11,268 bases of DNA from Dehalococcoidia bacterium (lineage in GTDB: Bacteria > Chloroflexota > Dehalococcoidia > GIF9 > UBA5620): assembly GCA_016783225.1 (NCBI GenBank), contig JADHWZ010000055.1:1-11268 (forward strand), given 5' to 3'. Of the stretch, positions 1 to 5,338 are shown one piece after another. Each line of letters opens with the position of its first letter. Position 1 is the stretch's first letter. The notes under the pieces are model-generated. The model ran no database searches. It was not told where the DNA came from and was given only the letters and a program-made list of their open reading frames with translations. The position numbers and the translations under genes were made by a program.

Positions 1-180
1 TTCTAGACGATTTTCTTTGTCTTTGGCCATTTATTTACCAAAATATTTACCTTTGTCGTATACAATATTTAGCGACGTGTGTGCGACGAGGTTTGCCGAG
101 AATTGTGTAGGCATTTGGGTAGAGCGAGAGAGGCAGAATATCCCGCTGGCTACACTAGGCGAACAAAGGGGTAGAATAGA

Positions 181-318
181 GGTGCTGGTTGGATACCCAG
201 CGATTTGTGTGACGGAGCCAAGAAGTGATTTAACTCTGCAACCGGACTGGCATAATCAGGAGGCGTCGAGCCGGTGTCCTTACATGGTCACTTGGGTAAC
301 GGGGAGCCAATAGTGAAA
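181..318 (+). ncRNA. candidate structured leader RNA with duplicated motif
   Basis: This is non-coding DNA upstream of a small membrane protein gene. Three hairpins can be drawn: GCTGG 184-188 with CCAGC 197-201; ACCGG 241-245 with CCGGT 271-275; and TCAC-TTGG 288-295 with CCAA 307-310 and GTGA 313-316. A motif occurs twice, TTGTGTGACGG-AGCCAA-GA-AGTGA (about 205-228) and TTGGGTAACGGGGAGCCAATAGTGA (292-316). The first AGTGA could compete with the second for the same TCACT, as in a switching RNA. An intrinsic terminator follows directly, about 107 nt before the start codon. I do not recognise a known riboswitch class. The structure was drawn by eye and the ligand is unknown. Confidence 0.3.
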
Positions 319-350
319 CCGACCTGAGAAAAGTCGGCTTTTCTTGTTTT
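319..350 (+). terminator. intrinsic terminator in the leader of the 458-730 gene
   Basis: CCGAC (319-323) pairs with GTCGG (333-337) across a 9-nt loop, followed by CTTTTCTTGTTTT. It ends an upstream transcript, or acts as an attenuator for the membrane protein gene at 458. Its position right after the hairpin-rich region favours attenuation, which is inference. Confidence 0.55.
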
Positions 351-457
351 ACAACTTGTCATTATGGTAGCCAAGGCGAAATGAAATAAGCGGCAGGCAG
401 CATTCTGTCAGAGTAACAATTTTCTGTGGGCGAAACGTACAGGGAGGAATAAAGCCA

Positions 458-730
458 ATGTGGGGCAACGTCTTGTTTGTTGGTTTGAACCTGCTCGATG
501 CTTGGTTAACGAAGCAGGCATTCGCGCTTGGCGAGGTGGAGTTAAATCCGGTCGTAAGTTTTTTTGGCTATGGTGACAACCTACTTCTGAAGGGGTTGTT
601 GGCTTTGGTAATAGCCTTGATTCTGTGGGGTTTGGGGAAGTCTTATCTGTCTTGGTACTTGAATGTTCTGATGCTCGGGGTCATATGGTGGAATCTGGCT
701 GTGCTGACGCTGTTGACAGTCTATTGGTAG
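458..730 (+). CDS. small integral membrane protein, DUF5658-like
   Basis: A 90-residue protein of unknown function that lies almost entirely in the membrane. It opens with a hydrophobic segment carrying the NLLDAWLTKQAFALG signature (residues about 11-25). The ELNPVV stretch follows, then two further hydrophobic helices (about 42-60 and 64-88). The LLDAWLT...A...G..E.NP pattern is typical of the short DUF5658 family of predicted three-helix membrane proteins, and the length fits that family. A good ribosome binding site, AGGGAGG at 441-447, sits 10 nt before the ATG. The gene stands alone, 107 nt after a terminator and a hairpin-rich leader, so attenuation control is possible. Family assignment is from memory of the motif. 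No biochemical role is known to me. Confidence 0.8.
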   Translation: MWGNVLFVGLNLLDAWLTKQAFALGEVELNPVVSFFGYGDNLLLKGLLALVIALILWGLGKSYLSWYLNVLMLGVIWWNLAVLTLLTVYW

Positions 731-768
731 AACGGCGGTATCTGCGGTGGGTGCAGGTCATGCTGCAC

Positions 769-855
769 TTACTGGAAGAATATCACGTAGATTCCTGCCA
801 GAATACCTAGTATCGGAAACAAGATAACTCCGCTGAATACAAACCAGGTAGACAA
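769..855 (-). CDS. predicted 28-residue single-helix membrane peptide
   Basis: A tiny ORF starting with TTG, preceded by a very strong ribosome binding site (GGGGTGGGGAGG, complement of 861-872) at 5-nt spacing. The product begins MSTWFVFSGV and ends GIYVIFFQ. It is one uninterrupted hydrophobic stretch with a central proline, enough for a single membrane helix, with almost no soluble part. A candidate promoter lies about 110 nt upstream on the same strand. A small hairpin (751-768) follows the stop codon. The reading frame stays open upstream to a stop at 964-966 but contains no ATG, GTG or other TTG there. The peptide could therefore instead be the tail of a decayed longer gene. No family is recognised. 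It resembles the short one-helix peptides that accompany transporters or respiratory complexes, but no such partner is adjacent. Confidence 0.42.
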   Translation of the reverse strand: MSTWFVFSGVILFPILGILAGIYVIFFQ

Positions 856-965
856 GCCTACCTCCCCACCCCCTTTAAGCCATTCTGAAGCATGCGCGCT
901 ATAGCCATCATAAGCACAAAGCTGGCTAGTGTCAGGGCAGTTCAGGCCAATACTTCCACGTTCTC

Positions 966-995
966 ATTATAGTTCAAATTACTGTAACAGTGAAA
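966..995 (-). promoter_or_regulatory. candidate sigma-70-type promoter for the 28-residue ORF
   Basis: On the minus strand a perfect -10 TATAAT (complement of 966-971) is preceded by TTTCAC (complement of 990-995) at 18-bp spacing. It points toward the short ORF at 769-855 and would leave a leader of about 100 nt. The -35 match is moderate. Confidence 0.35.
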
Positions 996-1264
996 GCCAA
1001 AGGGAGCCGGGAACATGCGGTGTTCGCGAAGTCTCATCGCCAAAAGCCCTGGTGCTTTTCACCATAACTAGACCGACAGATCACCGGTCAGCCTTCAGAT
1101 ATGGCTTCAAGCCACCCTCAGACTTTGCCGACCTCGCGTGTCTCGGCACCAGACCGAAAATCTCGCAATTTCGTATCCTCATAATATGGTCGCTATCAAA
1201 GTCATCGCAGTGCAGGTTAGAAACAGACGCCTTGCTATTAGGCTCCGGCTGCTCTGAAAGCTGG

Positions 1265-2590
1265 CTAATCATCGTGACGCGGCTGCAGCAATTTTGAAAT
1301 CCCCAATAAGGCCCCAAGCTCTATTGCACTGCCTATCCATCTTACATGGGAACTTACGAAATCATAGGCAACAGACAAATGAGGTTCCAATACCCTCTTA
1401 CGCCTTTGCAGCCGGAGCTTGTTAACCATAGACGGCGTGTCTATCCCTAGCGGGCAGTTCTGCTGACACTTTCTACAGCTAAGACACAGGTCAAGCCCCC
1501 TGTTAGCCTCACCAGAGGCTTTTCCAGACAAGAAGGAATAGATTACCCCTTTCCCTCCCAGCTCGTTATTGACACCAAATTCACTGCCATAGACACTATA
1601 GGCAGGGCAAACCAACAGACACTGGCCACAGCCTATACAATAGAGCAGTTCTTTGTATTCGCTATTAGCTATGTTGCTTCTGTGATTGTCAACGAAAATA
1701 AGGCAGATTTCTCTAGGTCCATGCACGCCTTTAATCAACTGCTTCTCGATATCGGCAGTTTGACTTGGACCGGTGATTATGTTCACAAATGATGTTCTCA
1801 ACGAGCCTGTGGCGTAGAATGTCTGAAGCTTCACCATGTTAATGGCTTCTTCGAGGTTCGGGTATATCTTATCCGTCCCAACCAACACTATGTGTTTCTC
1901 GGCACGCATTGCTACCTGCACAATATTGCCTTCGTTATGCAATAGCACAAGGGCGCCCTCTTCAGCAGCTATAGCATTAGCCCCTGTGATGCCTATTACG
2001 GCTCTGCTCACATAGGCAGATATCTCGTCCCTGATTAGTCTTACTATTGTCCCGGCAGTCGGTGGCACTTCTCTGCCAAAATGAGCGGAGAGGATTTCAG
2101 CTATATCATGCCTAGTGAGATGGCTGGCTGGGCCCGTAGGATGCGATGGCATATCGCCACAAAGCTGAATTATCCTGTCACCAATGTCGGTTTCTATTGC
2201 CTCGATGCCCGCTTGCCCCAGGGCTTCAGTTAGCCCAATCTCCTTGGTTAGGTTTGACTTCGACTTGACCACCAATCTGTTATTAGCAATTTCGTCGATA
2301 ACTGCTGACACCGCATCTTCCTTGCTATCTGCTTCGTATACTGTTATGCCGTTGTGTTTAAGATTGTCTACTGCCTGGTTCAGAAGTGCTACATTTCCGA
2401 CAGACCTCTCTCGGGTTTCCCTAAGCCTCCTTCTTCGCTCTTCGAGGTCTGGTATTCTGGCGATATTTGCCCGTTGCCTTTTCTTGACCACAGCGAATGC
2501 CTTCCTCATGGTCTGTATATGTTGCGCCTTTTGCACTCGGTCTGACAGACTTTGTTCAGAATGATGGGGAGGGGATACACCCTGGTCCAT
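1265..2590 (-). CDS. LutB-like LUD-domain iron-sulfur protein
   Basis: A predicted electron-transfer protein of the LutB/LldF type, which in the LutABC complex takes part in L-lactate oxidation. A long LUD domain covers about residues 65-300, with the family motifs VVKSKSNLTKEIGL, ETDIGDRIIQLCGDMPSH, ITGANAIAAEEG and SFVNIITGPSQTADIE. Two [4Fe-4S] motifs follow, CIGCGQCLLVCP and CLSCRKCQQNCP, each with all four cysteines. It is slightly shorter than typical LutB (about 470). The usual LutA and LutC partners are absent on both sides, so it may serve another dehydrogenase. I chose ATG 2590. An in-frame TTG at 2608 adds six residues, and neither has a clear ribosome binding site. A TATAAT box lies at 2637-2642. 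Cytoplasmic location is expected. Lactate as substrate is unproven. Confidence 0.93.
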   Translation of the reverse strand: MDQGVSPPHHSEQSLSDRVQKAQHIQTMRKAFAVVKKRQRANIARIPDLEERRRRLRETRERSVGNVALLNQAVDNLKHNGITVYEADSKEDAVSAVIDEIANNRLVVKSKSNLTKEIGLTEALGQAGIEAIETDIGDRIIQLCGDMPSHPTGPASHLTRHDIAEILSAHFGREVPPTAGTIVRLIRDEISAYVSRAVIGITGANAIAAEEGALVLLHNEGNIVQVAMRAEKHIVLVGTDKIYPNLEEAINMVKLQTFYATGSLRTSFVNIITGPSQTADIEKQLIKGVHGPREICLIFVDNHRSNIANSEYKELLYCIGCGQCLLVCPAYSVYGSEFGVNNELGGKGVIYSFLSGKASGEANRGLDLCLSCRKCQQNCPLGIDTPSMVNKLRLQRRKRVLEPHLSVAYDFVSSHVRWIGSAIELGALLGISKLLQPRHDD

Positions 2591-2636
2591 AACTGCGATC
2601 CGATTCAAGTTGTGTCTTCAATCAAAACACAGTCTG

Positions 2637-2642
2637 ATTATA
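2637..2642 (-). promoter_or_regulatory. -10 element of the LutB-like gene
   Basis: A perfect TATAAT on the minus strand inside TTGATATAATCAG. It would start transcription near 2630, giving a leader of 20-40 nt. No good -35 hexamer is visible at the right spacing, so it may depend on an activator. Confidence 0.4.
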
Positions 2643-2748
2643 TCAAGTTTCCTCGTAGCTAGGATAGCCTGTAATAGCAGGCTGCCCAGTGGTATCATGA
2701 TATCGGCGGTGTGGACATTTGTGACCGCTATGTCTTGGGAGTCTATCC

Positions 2749-2922
2749 TCACCTTTGCTTATCTTTCCGAGTTTCCGGGCATTTCCCCGGAGCGTGCATG
2801 ATGTGAGCATACTGCTCACAGTACCACAGGTATGCTTGTTTCCCAGGTGCGTCAGACGTCCTCAAAATGGCGGCAAATCTGGGCCTGAAGAGACGGTCAA
2901 GTGGCTCCGCAATGCGTTTCAC
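2749..2922 (-). CDS. possible 57-residue Cys/His-containing protein
   Basis: An ORF with a GTG start and an AAGGGG ribosome binding site about 7 nt upstream. The product has a basic, protein-like first half (KRIAEPLDRLFRPRFAAIL), then a segment with C35-x4-H40-x2-H43-x4-C48 in the context WYCEQYAHIMHAPGKCP, and ends in a charged tail. That Cys/His spacing could hold one zinc ion. I do not recognise the family. It lies between the divergently positioned LutB-like promoter and an integrase remnant in a stretch that otherwise looks decayed, so it may be part of an inactivated gene or a chance frame. An 8-bp perfect inverted repeat, TGTGAGCA-TAC-TGCTCACA (2802-2820), lies within it. Confidence 0.33.
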   Translation of the reverse strand: MKRIAEPLDRLFRPRFAAILRTSDAPGKQAYLWYCEQYAHIMHAPGKCPETRKDKQR

Positions 2923-2995
2923 CGCGGCGCCCCTTACTTCTCACCGTGTCGCTTAAAACTTCCAGTAGACTATTATACAATGTGTGGGCTATTGG

Positions 2996-3121
2996 TCATG
3001 TCAGCACCTCCTGTATCCAGCTGTATTTCTCTTTAAGCGTTAGACCCCTGAACTCTACTGCCTCACTCCCCTCTAGAAATTGCCTGACTTGTTCTATTGT
3101 TTGTAGACTTTCGTCGTTCAT
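2996..3121 (-). pseudogene. N-terminal remnant of a DDE integrase/transposase
   Basis: An open frame of 41 residues beginning MNDESLQTIEQVRQFLEG and continuing with VEFRGLTLKEKYSWIQEVL, then a stop. This resembles the N-terminus of a family of integrase-core (rve) proteins that start with TLEQVRQFLEG..EVEFR....ERY.WI..TL and then run about 250-300 residues more. Here everything after the WIQEVLT position is missing. No continuation is visible in the next 350 bases of the same strand in any frame. The frame is open upstream to about 3205, where a repeated CAGGCTCATCTTG lies. No ribosome binding site precedes the ATG. It is most likely a dead fragment left by a mobile element. The homology is recalled, not searched. 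Confidence 0.5.
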
Positions 3122-3165
3122 GATTAGTTGCATGTGCCAATCATAAACGAGTTGCCTTAATCCTT

Positions 3166-3213
3166 CAGGCTCATCTTGTGTTAGGAACCAATCTTCTCTC
3201 CAGGCTCATCTTG
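3166..3213. repeat. 13-bp direct repeat CAGGCTCATCTTG
   Basis: Perfect copies at 3166-3178 and 3201-3213, 35 bp apart, just upstream of the integrase remnant. It may be a local duplication left at the edge of the vanished mobile element. The cause is not certain. Confidence 0.6.
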
Positions 3214-3256
3214 CATTGGAAAAGACTTGGGCTTCTATTTTGGGTATCGACAGATG

Positions 3257-3262
3257 TATAAT
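3257..3262 (+). promoter_or_regulatory. -10 element of the carboxylase gene pair
   Basis: TATAAT lies 30 bp before the biotin carrier start. TTCTAT at 3233-3238 is a weak -35 match at 18-bp spacing. It predicts a leader of about 24 nt, which contains the AAAGGAGG ribosome binding site at 3277-3284. Confidence 0.4.
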
Positions 3263-3292
3263 AATCCTCCCCAGTGAAAGGAGGACTAAAGC

Positions 3293-3514
3293 ATGGCAGA
3301 AGAGATTGTCAAGAGCCCGATGCCAGGCATAATCAAAAGCGTTGATGTGAATGTTGGTGACCAGGTTAATGAAGGTGACACTCTACTCATATTGGAGGCC
3401 ATGAAGATGGAGACTCCTATAGTGGCACCGGTCGGTGGGAAGGTCAGCGAGGTAAGCGTTTCCCAAGGTCAGTCGGTAAAAGGTGGAGACAGGCTGATTG
3501 TGATAGAGAGTTAG
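3293..3514 (+). CDS. biotin carboxyl carrier protein (biotinyl domain only)
   Basis: A 73-residue cytoplasmic carrier that holds biotin and moves carboxyl groups between the active sites of a biotin-dependent carboxylase or decarboxylase. The whole protein is one biotinyl domain: SPMPGIIKSVDVNVGDQV at the start, the biotinylation motif EAMKM at residues 35-39 with target Lys38, and a mirrored second half with APVGGKV and VKGGDRL. It lacks the Ala/Pro-rich N-terminal extension seen in many carriers. It has an excellent ribosome binding site (AAAGGAGG, 8-nt spacing). The carboxyltransferase gene follows 137 bp downstream on the same strand. The gap has a short GGCT-CGG-AGCC hairpin with a T-run (about 3561-3579) that could attenuate readthrough. 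A free-standing carrier of this kind is typical of propionyl-CoA carboxylase and methylmalonyl-CoA decarboxylase systems. Confidence 0.95.
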   Translation: MAEEIVKSPMPGIIKSVDVNVGDQVNEGDTLLILEAMKMETPIVAPVGGKVSEVSVSQGQSVKGGDRLIVIES

Positions 3515-3651
3515 TATCTACGAGGGGTGTAGCCTGGCTCGTGAGAACGGTACGGAAACTTGGCTCGGAGCCTTTTGTTGTGGCTGGGCTGAAGTATTCG
3601 AACTGACAAACAGGTATTACTGCGCACTTAGAAGTCCGTGGAGGTATGCGA

Positions 3652-5202
3652 ATGGACATGAAATCGGGACTGGAAGAGCTTAGAAAACGCAGGGAAAAGG
3701 CACTTCAGATGGGAGGTAGGGACAGGGTAGAGAGGCAGCACCAACGGGGTCGCCTGACTGTGAGAGAGAGGATAGACAGGCTCCTCGACCCTGGGACATT
3801 CTCAGAGGTGGGAATATTGAATCAGTCTGACATACCCGGCATGGAAGATAAGACGCCTGCCGATGGGAATATCGCCGGTTTTGGGAAGATAGATGGTAGA
3901 GCAGTGATTGTTTGTGCTGCTGATAACACGGTGCTGGCGGGTGCTGAAGGCAGGGTGGGATTTTACACAAAAGAAGACAGGCTAAGAAGCATATCTGTTG
4001 AAAAGGGCTATCCCACAATCACCCTGGGTGATGCCGGTGGAGCTCGCATTCCTGACATTATGGGTTCTGATGGCCTGAGCTCTATGACTTTCCGGGCTGA
4101 GGTGCTTAGAGATCCACGGAAGGCACCTCTTATAGCCACCATTATGGGTGAGTGCTTTGGCGGCCCATCTTGGATGGCGGCCGTGGCTGACTTCGTGGTC
4201 ATGGTAAAGGGGTGCTGCATGGCCGTATCCGGGCCCCGGGTGCTCGAGATAGCCATGGGGGAAAATATCACCCCCGAGGAACTTGGCGGCTGGAAACTAC
4301 ATGCCGAGGTCACGGGCCAGGTAGATGCCTTTGCCGAAGACGAGGAGCACTGTCTCCGGATGGTCAGAGAATTCCTAAGTTATATGCCATCAAATTGCGA
4401 TGAGGAACCGCCCTACGTTTCTACGGAAGACCCACCTGATAGGAAAGTAGCTGAAGTTATGGATATCCTTCCTGATGACCTCAACCGTGCCTATGATATG
4501 TACAAGATTATTGCAGCTATAGTTGACGACGGCAAGTACTTGCCCATAAAGCCTTACTATGACCAGAGCCTTATTACCTGCCTTGCCAGGATGAATGGCA
4601 GGACTGTGGGAATCATAGCCAACCAACCTATGTTCTTTGCTGGAGCCGGGGGGCCGGGCTCCTGTGAAAAAGCCGCCAGCTTCATCGTCCTTTGTGATTC
4701 CTTCAACATACCTCTCATTTTTCTTCATGATACTCCAGGATTCTTTGTGGGTCTGGAGGCTGAAAAACGAAAGATGCCGGGCAGAATCATGGTGTGGATG
4801 GAAGCGTTGGCCCTGTCTACGGTGCCAAAGATATCCATAGTAGTGCGCAAAAGCTACGGCATGGCCTATTCCAACATGGCTGGTACTAACTGCGGTGCTG
4901 ACTTCCTGGTTGCCTGGCCTACTGCCGACATCAGCTTCATGTCGCCCCAGACTGGCGTGAATGTGGTATATCGACCCATCATAGATAGAGCTGAGAACCC
5001 AAAAGTGGAGAAGGAAAGGCTTCTCAAAGAATGGGAGTACCAAAGCGCTCCTTGGAAAGCGGCTGCGAAACATCTCATTGATGACGTTATAGAGCCGCGG
5101 GACACGAGGGAGTTCATCAACAAATCTCTGGATATCCTCCGTGGCAGTGGCAGGGGTTTCATAAGCAAGAAATATCTTCAAGCCTGGCCCACTGTACTAT
5201 AA
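3652..5202 (+). CDS. acyl-CoA carboxylase carboxyltransferase subunit (PccB/MmdA type)
   Basis: The subunit that transfers carboxyl between carboxybiotin and an acyl-CoA (propionyl- or methylmalonyl-CoA being most usual). It has two crotonase-like halves. The first carries GDAGGARIPD (about 128-137), GECFGGPSW and GPRVLEIAMGE followed by EELGG. The second carries GGPGSCEKAASF, HDTPGFFVG (361-369), RKSYGMAYSNMAG (401-413) and AWPTADISFM. These counts are from the ATG at 3646. The length (516) fits the family (510-530). Three ATGs lie close together at 3646, 3652 and 3658. GGAGG at 3640-3644 is best spaced for 3652. The preceding biotin carrier gene suggests one enzyme. The biotin carboxylase is not in the window, so whether it is an ATP-driven carboxylase or a decarboxylase is open. 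The substrate cannot be settled from the sequence. Confidence 0.95.
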   Translation: MDMKSGLEELRKRREKALQMGGRDRVERQHQRGRLTVRERIDRLLDPGTFSEVGILNQSDIPGMEDKTPADGNIAGFGKIDGRAVIVCAADNTVLAGAEGRVGFYTKEDRLRSISVEKGYPTITLGDAGGARIPDIMGSDGLSSMTFRAEVLRDPRKAPLIATIMGECFGGPSWMAAVADFVVMVKGCCMAVSGPRVLEIAMGENITPEELGGWKLHAEVTGQVDAFAEDEEHCLRMVREFLSYMPSNCDEEPPYVSTEDPPDRKVAEVMDILPDDLNRAYDMYKIIAAIVDDGKYLPIKPYYDQSLITCLARMNGRTVGIIANQPMFFAGAGGPGSCEKAASFIVLCDSFNIPLIFLHDTPGFFVGLEAEKRKMPGRIMVWMEALALSTVPKISIVVRKSYGMAYSNMAGTNCGADFLVAWPTADISFMSPQTGVNVVYRPIIDRAENPKVEKERLLKEWEYQSAPWKAAAKHLIDDVIEPRDTREFINKSLDILRGSGRGFISKKYLQAWPTVL

Positions 5203-5267
5203 TCTAACTGCCTATCTGCTGACGCCTCATTATAAAGCTTCGTAACTGTGTCGGCGTCAAAAAACCA

Positions 5268-5296
5268 TTGACAATGCTTTCCAGAGGTGTTATTCT
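5268..5296 (+). promoter_or_regulatory. sigma-70-type promoter of the ImuB-like gene
   Basis: A perfect -35 TTGACA (5268-5273), a 17-bp spacer, and -10 TATTCT (5291-5296, four of six consensus). The start point would be near 5303, inside the LexA-like box, so a bound repressor would block initiation. Confidence 0.7.
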
Positions 5297-5301
5297 ATTT
5301 A

Positions 5302-5317
5302 TAGAACAAGTATTCTA
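5302..5317 (+). promoter_or_regulatory. LexA/DinR-type SOS box
   Basis: TAGAACAAGTATTCTA. The inner GAAC-AAGT-ATTC matches the Gram-positive consensus CGAACRNRYGTTYG in GAAC and in RNRY, with A instead of G starting the right half. TAGAA/TTCTA is an exact inverted repeat. A second half-site, CGAACGAATGTGA, begins 1 bp later (5319-5331). Its place directly after the -10 of a Y-family gene fits SOS control. This is a consensus match, not proof of binding. Confidence 0.6.
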
Positions 5318-5338
5318 CGAACGAATGTGAAAGATAGA

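Larger units (their letters stand above)
731..1264. other. intergenic stretch, mostly without recognisable genes
   Basis: Apart from the 28-residue ORF and its promoter, I see no convincing gene here. A hairpin GTGCAG (751-756) / CTGCAC (763-768) lies between the two convergent genes and lacks a T-run. A weak hairpin TGGTG/CACCA (1050-1064) lies downstream of the LutB-like gene. Longer open frames on both strands at 929-1297 and 1081-1272 have atypical composition and no ribosome binding site. Confidence 0.5.
2643..3292. other. decayed intergenic stretch
   Basis: Between the LutB-like gene and the biotin carrier gene I see no intact long gene. The stretch holds the possible 57-residue ORF, the integrase remnant, the 13-bp direct repeat, and short palindromes (TATCATGATA near 2692-2701 and the inverted repeat at 2802-2820). 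The pattern fits a site of past insertion and deletion. Confidence 0.5.

Noticed and set aside
17..313. 98-codon plus-strand open frame
   Set aside because: Residue composition is not protein-like, there is no ribosome binding site, and it covers the hairpin-rich leader and runs up to the terminator.
181..318. c-di-GMP-I, c-di-AMP (ydaO) or cobalamin riboswitch
   Set aside because: Short likenesses exist (GGTAACGGGG; CGGGGAGCCAA; ATCAGGAGGCG), but the conserved cores of these classes are not present in the right order.
1081..1272. 63-codon minus-strand ORF whose ATG overlaps the LutB-like stop by 8 bp
   Set aside because: The overlap suggests coupling, but there is no ribosome binding site and no recognisable family. 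It remains possible but unsupported.
929..1297. 122-codon plus-strand open frame
   Set aside because: No ribosome binding site, irregular composition, and it overlaps the end of the LutB-like gene on the other strand.
2184..2564. Plus-strand open frame inside the LutB-like gene
   Set aside because: Antisense shadow of a well-supported coding region.
4390..5181. 263-codon minus-strand open frame
   Set aside because: Antisense to the carboxyltransferase, whose conserved motifs are clear; the reverse product has no family features.
5220..5259. TGACGCC/GGCGTCA inverted repeat as terminator of the carboxyltransferase gene
   Set aside because: The 26-nt loop is long and the 3' side is followed by A's, not T's, on the transcribed strand.
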